64,000 nucleotides of DNA. Source: Enterobacter sp. CC120223-11. Its GTDB lineage: Bacteria; Pseudomonadota; Gammaproteobacteria; Enterobacterales; Enterobacteriaceae. Location: contig NZ_OBEF01000010.1 of NCBI RefSeq assembly GCF_900215375.1, positions 1 through 64,000 on the forward strand, read 5' to 3'. Made by a program: the position numbers and the translations under genes. Positions 57,530 to 64,000 of the stretch are shown in pieces. The notes below the pieces were generated by a model. It was not told the origin of the DNA and searched no databases. It was given only the letters and a program-made list of their open reading frames with translations. Positions within the stretch are counted from its first letter, which is position 1. Each line of letters opens with the position of its first letter.

Positions 57530-57720
57530 GCTGTATTGTTCGTTCTTGAGTGAAAATGTCTTAATTTGAGAACACTCTGCCTTACAGATATTCGCCAGCC
57601 TGCCGACAACATTGTAGGATGTGCGCGTCAGCAGCGGCCTCCCTGCAACTTGCCGCGTGAATAAAACCATAATTAATGGCATAACCTTCTTTAAAAGACT
57701 CGACAGACCAGGCTGCACAA

Positions 57721-58443
57721 ATGAATTTTGCATTACATCTTATCGACTGGCAGGCCCGCGCGCCTGGCTTAAGCGACGCCGCACAGTGGCTCGAATGGGC
57801 GACTCACGTCCGGCCAATTGACCCGCAGGCACCCCAGGCAAAACTCACTGCGCTGCCGATGATGACCGCACGTCGTCTGAGCTCCGGCAGCAAGCTTGCC
57901 GTGGAATGCGGGCTGTCGATGCTGCAAAAACACGCCATTGATGCAGTGCTCTACACCAGCCGCCACGGCGAGCTGGAGCGTAACTACCGCATTCTGGAAG
58001 CGCTGGCCACAGAACAAGCCGTTTCACCGACCGATTTTGCGCTCTCCGTCCACAATTCCGCCGTCGGCAATCTGACGATCGCCGCGAAGCAGCCCGTTGT
58101 CTCTTCGTCACTGGCCGCCGGGAAAGACACATTCCAGCAGGGATTGTGCGAAGTCATCAGCCTGTTGCAGGCAGGCTATCAGCGGGTTCTGATGGTCGAT
58201 TTTGACGGTACGCTGCCCGCGTTTTATCACGCCAGCGTCCACGCCGAAATGCCCACCTGGGCTTACGCCTGCGCAATGGTGTTTGAAGCGGGGGAGACCC
58301 TCAGCTGTAACACGCAGCCCGGCGGAAGCGAAGCAGAAAGTGGTCTGCCGCAAAGCCTGACGTTTTTGCGTCACTATCTGAATAACGATCGCCAGTTCGC
58401 CATTGACGGTGAGGTGGCGCAATGGTGCTGGAGCCGCAAATGA
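57721..58443 (+). CDS. apeC: Aryl-polyene cluster chain-length factor (ketosynthase-like)
   Basis: A 240-residue protein related to the N-terminal half of beta-ketoacyl synthases (region TARRLSSGSKLAVECGLSMLQ, then VLYTSRHGELERNYRILEAL and FALSVHNSAVGNLTIA). Full ketosynthases have about 400 residues and a Cys-His-His triad; the catalytic cysteine is not present. In characterised aryl-polyene systems such a protein is the chain-length factor that pairs with a true ketosynthase (ApeO), which would be beyond this window. The ribosome site is weak. It overlaps the next gene by ATGA. The letter assignment follows gene order and is from memory. Confidence 0.82.
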   Translation: MNFALHLIDWQARAPGLSDAAQWLEWATHVRPIDPQAPQAKLTALPMMTARRLSSGSKLAVECGLSMLQKHAIDAVLYTSRHGELERNYRILEALATEQAVSPTDFALSVHNSAVGNLTIAAKQPVVSSSLAAGKDTFQQGLCEVISLLQAGYQRVLMVDFDGTLPAFYHASVHAEMPTWAYACAMVFEAGETLSCNTQPGGSEAESGLPQSLTFLRHYLNNDRQFAIDGEVAQWCWSRK

Positions 58444-59225
58444 CAACCGTCAGCTCCCGTCTGAACCGTCTTTGGCGTATTTTCGCCACCGGGTTTTGCT
58501 TCTCGCTGTTCGGCCTTGGTGGCCTGCTGCTGTCGCTCATCTGGTTTAATATCCTGTTAGTTTGCGTGCGCAATCCCTCGCGCCGCCGACGCATTGCCCG
58601 GCGCAGCATCTCGCAGAGTTTTCGCTTTTTCCTGTGGGTCACGAAAGTGATGGGAGTGCTGGATTACCGCTTCCACGGCGAAGCGATTTTGCGTCAGGAA
58701 AAAGGCTGCCTGGTGATCGCCAATCACCCGTCGCTGCTCGATTACGTCATGCTCGCTTCGGTGATGCCGGAAACCGACTGCATGGTGAAAGCGGCGCTCT
58801 TGCACAACCCGTTTATGAGCGGGGTGATTCGCAGCGCGGATTATTTAATTAACAGCCAGGCCGACAGCCTGCTGCCCGCCTGCCAGCAGCGCCTGGCCAA
58901 AGGCGACACCATTTTGATTTTCCCGGAAGGGACCCGCACCCGCTACGGTGAACCGATGACGCTCCAGCGCGGTGCGGCAAATATCGCCGTCCGCTGCGCA
59001 AGCGATGTCCGAATTGTGACGATCGGCTGTAGCGAACGTATGCTCGATAAACAGAGCAAGTGGTATGATGTGCCACCGGTGAAGCCCGTATTCGACGTGA
59101 CGGTAGGCGACCGCCTCGCCATCACCGATTATTATGATGCAAACTTACAAGAACCGGCGCTGGCTGCCCGGCAGCTTAACCGGCTGTTTTTATCGCAGTT
59201 ACAGCAGTCCCACCCGGAAACCTGA
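58440..59225 (+). CDS. apeD: 1-acyl-glycerol-3-phosphate acyltransferase-like protein (aryl-polyene cluster)
   Basis: A 261-residue PlsC-family acyltransferase with one N-terminal membrane helix and the motifs NHPSLLD (NHx4D) and FPEGTRTR. Thought to help attach the polyene to a membrane lipid. The ATG at 58440 overlaps the previous stop (ATGA) and has GGAG 6 nt before it; the ATG at 58422 is an alternative. An ACP gene follows 29 bp later. Confidence 0.85.
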   Translation: MTTVSSRLNRLWRIFATGFCFSLFGLGGLLLSLIWFNILLVCVRNPSRRRRIARRSISQSFRFFLWVTKVMGVLDYRFHGEAILRQEKGCLVIANHPSLLDYVMLASVMPETDCMVKAALLHNPFMSGVIRSADYLINSQADSLLPACQQRLAKGDTILIFPEGTRTRYGEPMTLQRGAANIAVRCASDVRIVTIGCSERMLDKQSKWYDVPPVKPVFDVTVGDRLAITDYYDANLQEPALAARQLNRLFLSQLQQSHPET

Positions 59226-59254
59226 CCGGGAAAGATCTCTTTTGGCAGGAATTA

Positions 59255-59515
59255 ATGATGCAAGCTCTCTATCTTGAAATAAAAAACCTCATCATTCAGA
59301 CCCTGAATCTTGATGAGTTGTCAGCGGATGATATCGACACCGATGCCCCTCTCTTTGGCGACGGCTTAGGCCTGGATTCCATCGATGCGCTGGAGCTGGG
59401 ACTGGCGGTAAAAAATCAGTACGGCGTGGTGCTTTCAGCAGAAAGTGAAGAGATGCGCCAGCATTTCTATTCCGTCGCCACACTGGCGTCCTTTATTCAC
59501 GCCCAACGCGCGTAA
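59255..59515 (+). CDS. apeE: Acyl carrier protein 1 (aryl-polyene cluster)
   Basis: An 86-residue ACP with the phosphopantetheine serine S42 in GLGLDSIDALELG. It carries the growing chain for the polyene ketosynthase system. AGGA precedes two consecutive ATGs (59255, 59258). The GLDSIDALE context is the APE/OI-138-type ACP rather than fatty-acid AcpP. A dedicated phosphopantetheinyl transferase such as AcpT would be expected nearby. Confidence 0.9.
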   Translation: MMQALYLEIKNLIIQTLNLDELSADDIDTDAPLFGDGLGLDSIDALELGLAVKNQYGVVLSAESEEMRQHFYSVATLASFIHAQRA

Positions 59516-59528
59516 AGACGAGTCCGTT

Positions 59529-59780
59529 ATGACTGAACAAGAAACCATTTACCAGGAAGTCACTGAACTTCTGCACAAACTCTTTGAAATCGATCCTCAG
59601 GAAGTCACCCCTGAGTCCCGGCTGTATGAAGATCTGGAACTCGACAGCATCGATGCCGTCGACATGGTCGTCCATCTGCAGAAAAAAACCGGCAAGAAAA
59701 TTAAGCCTGAAGAGTTTAAATCTGTGCGCACCGTTCAGGATGTGGTCGACGCCGTCAGCCGCCTGCTGCACGGCGAGTAA
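59529..59780 (+). CDS. apeF: Acyl carrier protein 2 (aryl-polyene cluster)
   Basis: An 83-residue ACP with the modified serine S40 in DLELDSIDAVDMV. Thirteen bases after apeE. Two different ACPs are the rule in aryl-polyene clusters. The start is the ATG at 59529; the open frame reaches back into apeE. Confidence 0.9.
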   Translation: MTEQETIYQEVTELLHKLFEIDPQEVTPESRLYEDLELDSIDAVDMVVHLQKKTGKKIKPEEFKSVRTVQDVVDAVSRLLHGE

Positions 59781-59785
59781 CCTGC

Positions 59786-60367
59786 GTGTCCGGCTTACGT
59801 TCGCTGCCGCTGATGCGGCTGGCGACAGGCGCCATTGTGCTGGCCTGGCCGCTGCTGGTCGGCTTCGGGCTGGCGCATAACGGCCTGCACTGGCTGCTGC
59901 CGGTGATGGCGGCGCTGCTGCTTCTGCGTCTGTTTCAGGTACGCAAACAGGCCGGGCCGATGCGCCGGGTGCTGCAAAGCGTGGCGCTGGCAGGCATTGC
60001 CCTTTGCGTCGCAAGCAGCGTGCTGAAGGCACACCAGCTGCTGCTGTTCTATCCGGTGGTAGTGAACCTGGTGATGCTGACGGTGTTTGGCGGCTCGCTG
60101 TGGAGCGCAATGCCGCTGGTGGAGCGCCTGGCGCGCTTGCGCGAGCCGAATCTGCCGCCGGAAGGCGTGCGCTACACCCGTCAGGTGACGCGCATCTGGT
60201 GCCTGTTTTTTATTGTGAATGGCTCCGTCGCCCTGTTCACCGCGCTGTACGGTGATATGCGGCTATGGACCGCGTGGAACGGCGTTATCGCCTACCTGCT
60301 GATGGGCAGCCTGATGGCCGGAGAATGGCTGGTTCGCCGACGCTTGATGAAAAGAGAACAACCATGA
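59786..60367 (+). CDS. apeG: Membrane protein of aryl-polyene cluster (COG4648 type)
   Basis: A 193-residue protein with about six hydrophobic helices (GAIVLAWPLLVGFGLAHNGLHWLLPVMAALLLLRLF and later GVIAYLLMGSLMAGEWLV). This type always accompanies aryl-polyene clusters; its role is unknown. GTG start 5 bp after apeF; overlaps apeH by ATGA. Confidence 0.85.
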   Translation: MSGLRSLPLMRLATGAIVLAWPLLVGFGLAHNGLHWLLPVMAALLLLRLFQVRKQAGPMRRVLQSVALAGIALCVASSVLKAHQLLLFYPVVVNLVMLTVFGGSLWSAMPLVERLARLREPNLPPEGVRYTRQVTRIWCLFFIVNGSVALFTALYGDMRLWTAWNGVIAYLLMGSLMAGEWLVRRRLMKREQP

Positions 60368-61713
60368 AACACCCCCTTCCGCTGTCACAGTGGCTGAACC
60401 CTTCACGCCCCGACGATACCTGCATAGCGTGGCTGGGCGCACGCGAATGGCGGCTGGGCGAACTGCGCCATGACGTAGTGACGTTACTGCAAGCGCTGGA
60501 GAATCAGCCCGGCGAGCGCTGGGCGCTCTGTTTCGAAAACAGCTACCTGTTTATTGTCGCGCTGCTGGCCACGCTGCATGCGGGCAAAATTCCAGTGATC
60601 CCCGGCCACTGCCGCGCCTCGCTGCTGAACGAACAGCAGGCGTTGTTCGACGGCATCCTGAGCGAAGCGTGGCTCGACTGCGAATGTCCACAGCTGGTTG
60701 TCGCTTCCGCAGAAGATGCACCGCACAACGACATCACGCTGCCGCAGATAGCGGCCGACAGTTACGTGGAACTGTTTACCTCCGGCTCCACGGGGCAGCC
60801 GAAGAGGATCATCAAGCCGGTTGCCCTGCTCGATGCGGAAGCCAGAATGCTTCACGCGCGCTTTGAGCCGCGCCTCGAAGGCTGCCGGGTGGTGGCCTCC
60901 GTCGTGCCGCAGCATCTTTATGGCCTGACGTTCCGCATATTTTTGCCGATGGCCTGCGGTCTGCCGCTGCATGCCGCCATGCTTTATTACGCCGAACAGC
61001 TGAGCGCGCTGCCGGCGGAACATCGCTATGTCTTTATCAGCAGCCCGGCGTTTCTCAAACGGCTCGACCCGCAGCTCACGCCGCCGCCGGTGGGGATGAT
61101 CCTTTCCGCAGGCGGCATGCTGCCGTGGAAAGAGGTGAAAGAGACGCAAAGCTGGATCAACGTCTGGCTCGATGAAATCTACGGCAGCACTGAAACCGGG
61201 ATCATTGCCTGGCGTCAGCGCATCGACAACGGCACCTCGTGGCAGCTATTCCCGGACGTAACGCTGCGGGCCGAAGGCGAAGAATGGCGCTTGCTTTCGC
61301 CGCTGCTGAATGATGAATCAGGCCTGCTGCTCGACGATATGATTGAACTGGTCGACGACGGATTCCGTCTCGCCGGACGCCGTGGCCGCGTTGTAAAAAT
61401 CGAAGAGAAGCGTGTTTCCCTGAGCGAAGTGGAAAAGCGGCTGATGGCGCTGGAAGGCATTGTGGATGCCGCTGCGCTGCCCGTGTCGCGTGGCGGTCGT
61501 CAGGGCATCGGCGTGGTGCTGGTGCTCACCGAAAGTGCGCGTCAGCAGTGGCTCTCTACGGGCGGCAAAGCCCAGGAGCAAGCGTGGCGTCTGGCGCTGC
61601 TCCCGTGGCTGGAATCCGTCGCGGTGCCGCGCTACTGGCGGGTAGTTGATGAAATCCCGGTTAACAGTATGAATAAGCGCGTTTACGCGCAGTTGCAGGA
61701 GTTATTTTCGTGA
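60364..61713 (+). CDS. apeH: Acyl-ACP synthetase / AMP-ligase (aryl-polyene cluster)
   Basis: A 449-residue adenylate-forming enzyme with the ATP-binding P-loop FTSGSTGQPK, the adenine motif EIYGSTETG and the hinge-type DDGFRLAGRRGRVVKIEEKRVSLSEVE. In characterised systems it loads 4-hydroxybenzoate onto the ACP as the starter unit. The ATG at 60364 overlaps apeG (ATGA); the open frame to 60265 is not used. Overlaps apeI by GTGA. Confidence 0.9.
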   Translation: MKHPLPLSQWLNPSRPDDTCIAWLGAREWRLGELRHDVVTLLQALENQPGERWALCFENSYLFIVALLATLHAGKIPVIPGHCRASLLNEQQALFDGILSEAWLDCECPQLVVASAEDAPHNDITLPQIAADSYVELFTSGSTGQPKRIIKPVALLDAEARMLHARFEPRLEGCRVVASVVPQHLYGLTFRIFLPMACGLPLHAAMLYYAEQLSALPAEHRYVFISSPAFLKRLDPQLTPPPVGMILSAGGMLPWKEVKETQSWINVWLDEIYGSTETGIIAWRQRIDNGTSWQLFPDVTLRAEGEEWRLLSPLLNDESGLLLDDMIELVDDGFRLAGRRGRVVKIEEKRVSLSEVEKRLMALEGIVDAAALPVSRGGRQGIGVVLVLTESARQQWLSTGGKAQEQAWRLALLPWLESVAVPRYWRVVDEIPVNSMNKRVYAQLQELFS

Positions 61714-62063
61714 AGCCTCGTGTACTTGAGCATCAGCAAGCAGAGCCGCAGTCGCTCTCCCTGACGCTGTTCCTGGACCCGGACCTGTTCTGGTTTCAGG
61801 GCCATTTTGAGGTGCAGCCGCTGCTGCCCGGCGTGGCGCAGCTCGACTGGGTGATGCACTACGCCACCACGCTGCTGGCCCCCGGCTTTCGCTTTCACAG
61901 CATTCAGAACGTGAAGTTCCAGGCCCCTTTGCTGCCGGAAACGACCGTCACGCTCCAGCTTACCTGGCAGACGGAAAAGCAAATTCTGACCTTCAGCTAT
62001 GCACGCCACGAAGGCGAAGCGCGTCACACCGCCAGCAGCGGAAAGATTCGGTTATGTCGATAA
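61710..62063 (+). CDS. apeI: Hot-dog-fold dehydratase (aryl-polyene cluster)
   Basis: A 117-residue FabA/FabZ-like hot-dog protein with HFEVQPLLPGVAQLDW (histidine 32). Aryl-polyene systems use such proteins (ApeI, ApeP) as 3-hydroxyacyl-ACP dehydratases. The GTG start overlaps the apeH stop by GTGA. Overlaps the next gene by 10 bp. Confidence 0.86.
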   Translation: MKPRVLEHQQAEPQSLSLTLFLDPDLFWFQGHFEVQPLLPGVAQLDWVMHYATTLLAPGFRFHSIQNVKFQAPLLPETTVTLQLTWQTEKQILTFSYARHEGEARHTASSGKIRLCR

Positions 62064-63733
62064 CCTTTGCTCCCTGCATTCTGATCCCCTGCTACAACCA
62101 CGGCGCGATGATGGCGGGTGTGCTGGCGCGGCTGTCCGGGTTTCAGCTGCCCTGCATCATCGTGGATGACGGCAGCGACAGCGCCACGCGCGAGGCGCTT
62201 GACGCACTCGCAGCAGATAATGAGCACGTCACGCTGGTGCGCCTGCCTGAAAACGCAGGCAAAGGTGCCGCCGTGATTCGCGGGCTGGAAGAGGCACAGC
62301 GCGCAGGCTTCAGCCATGCGGTGCAGGTGGACGCCGACGGCCAGCATGCGATCGAAGATATCCCGCGCCTGCTCGCGCTTGCTGAAAAACACCCGGACAC
62401 GCTGATTTCCGGCCGGCCGGTTTACGATGACTCCGTGCCGCGCTCACGCCTTTACGGGCGCTACGTGACGCACGTCTGGGTATGGATCGAGACGCTTTCT
62501 CTCCAGCTGAAAGACAGCATGTGCGGCTTTCGCGTTTACCCGGTCGAGCCCACGCTGAAGCTTGCCCGCCGCGTGCCGCTCGGTAAGCGGATGGATTTCG
62601 ACACCGAAGTGATGGTGCGTCTCTACTGGCAGGGCAACACCAGCTATTTTGTGCCGACTCGCGTGACCTATCCCGAAGATGGCCTGTCGCATTTCGATGC
62701 CCTGAAGGACAACCTGCGCATCTCCTGGATGCACACGCGCCTGTTCTTCGGCATGCTGCCGCGCATTCCCTCTTTGCTGATGCGCCGCCGCACGCAGCAC
62801 TGGGCGAAACAGCCTGAAGCCAAAGGCTTATGGGGCATGCGCCTGATGATTTGGGTGTGGAAAACTTTTGGCCGCGGTGCCTTTTCGCTGCTGCTGTGGC
62901 CGGTGATTGCCGTGTTCTGGCTCACCGCAAGCGCCCCTCGTCGCGCGTCGCAGCAGTGGATTGACCGAGTGAAGAGAGAGCTCGCCACCCGCAATCTGCC
63001 GCAGCCCGCCCGCTTTAACAGCTTTCATCACTTTATGGGCTTCGGTCACGCCATCCTCGACAAAATCGCCAGCTGGCGCGGGGAGCTGAAGCCGGGCCGC
63101 GATATCGTTTTTGCGCCAGGTGCGCAGGACGCGCTGGATATGTCCGCCCCCAAAGGCAAGCTGCTGCTGGCCTCGCACCTCGGTGATGTCGAAGCCTGCC
63201 GCGCGCTCTCCACGCGGACCATTAACGCGCTGGTGTTTAACGAAAATGCCCAGCGTTTTAAGCAGGTGATGGAAGAGAACGCCCCGCAGTCGGGCATCAA
63301 CCTGATCTCCGTCACCGACGTTGGCCCGGACACCGCGATGCTGCTGAAAGAGAAGCTGGATCAGGGCGAATGGGTGGCGATCGTCGGTGACAGAATTGCG
63401 GTCAACCCGCAGCGTGGCGGCGACTGGCGCGTTATCTGGAGCGAATTTATGGGCTCGCCTGCGCCGTTCCCGCAGGGGCCGTTCATTCTGGCCTCGGTGC
63501 TGAAGTGCCCGGTGCTGATGATTTTTGCCCTCAAGCAGCAGGGCAAGCTGCACGTGCACTGCGAGCCTTTCGCCGACCCGCTGGTGTTGCCGCGCGGTGA
63601 ACGCCAGCAGGCCTTGCAGAATACCGTCGACCGCTATGCGCAGCGCCTGGAGCATTACGCGCTCTCGTCGCCGCTCGACTGGTTTAACTTTTTTGATTTC
63701 TGGCAGCTGCCGGACGCGACCGAGAAGGAGTGA
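62054..63733 (+). CDS. apeJ: Fusion of GT2 glycosyltransferase and LpxL-like acyltransferase (aryl-polyene cluster)
   Basis: A 559-residue two-domain protein. The N-terminal GT2 domain (residues 1-240) has IPCYNH, IIVDDGSDS and VDADGQHAIEDI. After membrane-associated helices near 280 comes an LpxL/LpxM-like acyltransferase domain (ASHLGDVEACRAL with the H-x4-D/E motif, VAIVGDRIAV). It probably glycosylates and acylates or transfers the polyene lipid at the inner membrane. Three bases separate it from the next gene. Confidence 0.9.
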   Translation: MSITFAPCILIPCYNHGAMMAGVLARLSGFQLPCIIVDDGSDSATREALDALAADNEHVTLVRLPENAGKGAAVIRGLEEAQRAGFSHAVQVDADGQHAIEDIPRLLALAEKHPDTLISGRPVYDDSVPRSRLYGRYVTHVWVWIETLSLQLKDSMCGFRVYPVEPTLKLARRVPLGKRMDFDTEVMVRLYWQGNTSYFVPTRVTYPEDGLSHFDALKDNLRISWMHTRLFFGMLPRIPSLLMRRRTQHWAKQPEAKGLWGMRLMIWVWKTFGRGAFSLLLWPVIAVFWLTASAPRRASQQWIDRVKRELATRNLPQPARFNSFHHFMGFGHAILDKIASWRGELKPGRDIVFAPGAQDALDMSAPKGKLLLASHLGDVEACRALSTRTINALVFNENAQRFKQVMEENAPQSGINLISVTDVGPDTAMLLKEKLDQGEWVAIVGDRIAVNPQRGGDWRVIWSEFMGSPAPFPQGPFILASVLKCPVLMIFALKQQGKLHVHCEPFADPLVLPRGERQQALQNTVDRYAQRLEHYALSSPLDWFNFFDFWQLPDATEKE

Positions 63734-63736
63734 CGG

Positions 63737-64000
63737 GTGCTCAACGATCCCCGCTTTACCACCGAAGTTGAAATTACCGTGCCGTTTCACGACGTCGATA
63801 TGATGGGCGTGGTGTGGCACGGCAACTACTTCCGCTATTTCGAAATCGCCCGTGAGGCGCTGCTCAATCAGTTCGACTACGGCTATCGCCAGATGAAAGA
63901 GTCTGGCTATGTCTGGCCCGTCGTGGATACGCGCGTGAAGTACCGCGACGTGGTGACCTTTGAGCAGACCATTCGCGTGCGCGCGAAGCTCGAAGAGTAT
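63737..64000 (+). CDS. apeK: Thioesterase (aryl-polyene cluster), truncated by window end
   Basis: At least 88 residues from a GTG start at 63737, three bases after the apeJ stop; runs off the window. The 4-hydroxybenzoyl-CoA thioesterase signature HDVDMMGVVWHGNYFRYFEIAREAL is intact at residues 18-42. Expected to release or edit polyene chains. Downstream genes of the cluster (exporter, ketosynthases, ketoreductase) should follow beyond the window. Confidence 0.85.
   Translation, partial: MLNDPRFTTEVEITVPFHDVDMMGVVWHGNYFRYFEIAREALLNQFDYGYRQMKESGYVWPVVDTRVKYRDVVTFEQTIRVRAKLEEY

Noticed and set aside
57491-57733. 80-codon minus-strand frame between the lipoprotein and apeC
   Set aside because: Opposes the apeC promoter and start, has no ribosome site and no recognisable motif.

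Overview
This 64 kb window is an enterobacterial chromosome segment with about 55% G+C genes, short intergenic gaps and REP/BIME palindromes. Many proteins are near-identical in length and sequence, from memory, to Escherichia coli K-12 counterparts (YhjE, TreF, Gor, PrlC, UspA, PitA, RpoH, FtsYEX, ZntA, TusA, YhhQ, DcrB, YhhT). Gene order is close to the E. coli yhj-gor-pitA and rpoH-zntA-yhhT regions, but the E. coli acid-fitness/ars genes, dtpB and yhhS are missing and other blocks are present. This fits the Enterobacter/Leclercia/Lelliottia group. I cannot name a species from sequence alone.

Layout. (1) 1-8.8 kb: yhjE, yhjD, a yhjC-type LysR regulator with a divergent SDR oxidoreductase, a tandem palindrome array, a GNAT acetyltransferase, a HEPN-type (STY4199-like) membrane protein, and cytoplasmic trehalase. 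(2) 9-20.2 kb: a beta-lactamase-fold lipoprotein, a small highly charged secreted protein, gor, rlmJ, prlC-rsmJ (with a sigma-32 promoter), a second palindrome array, uspA/uspB, pitA and yhiN. (3) 20.2-34.5 kb: an AT-richer accessory region holding a five-gene type 1-like chaperone-usher fimbrial operon with a LuxR-type gene at its end, two tandem IprA/YaiV-like regulators, a short MgtE-type Mg2+ transporter behind what looks like an M-box Mg2+ riboswitch, an NlpC/P60 hydrolase, another LuxR-type regulator and two tandem LysR paralogues. (4) 34.5-41.9 kb: arnBCADTEF, the lipid A L-Ara4N operon, with a PmrA-box-like site. (5) 42-50.8 kb: rpoH (sigma-E-type promoter overlapping a DnaA box), ftsX-ftsE-ftsY, rsmD, yhhL, yhhM, yhhN and zntA with its ZntR-type promoter. 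(6) 50.9-53.7 kb: a three-gene TRAP transporter inserted between zntA and tusA, with CRP-like and KdgR-like sites in front. (7) 53.8-56.7 kb: tusA, yhhQ, dcrB, yhhT. (8) 57 kb to the end: a lipoprotein, then the first nine genes (apeC to a truncated apeK) of an aryl-polyene (APE) type II polyketide cluster that runs off the window.

Functional links. Several modules concern envelope and stress biology: lipid A modification, fimbriae, the APE pigment, UspA/UspB, sigma-32, and Mg2+/Zn2+/phosphate homeostasis. Accessory blocks (fimbriae and regulators, arn, TRAP, APE) sit at junctions between conserved core genes. Palindromic repeats or hairpins occupy most convergent gene junctions.

No single gene set here is clearly an undescribed system. 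The observations I rate highest are the M-box candidate on mgtE, the CRP/KdgR architecture that predicts a hexuronate/pectin-related TRAP substrate, the two internally amplified palindrome arrays, the tandem IprA-like regulators beside the fimbrial operon, and the HEPN-type membrane protein with a degenerate RNxxxH motif.
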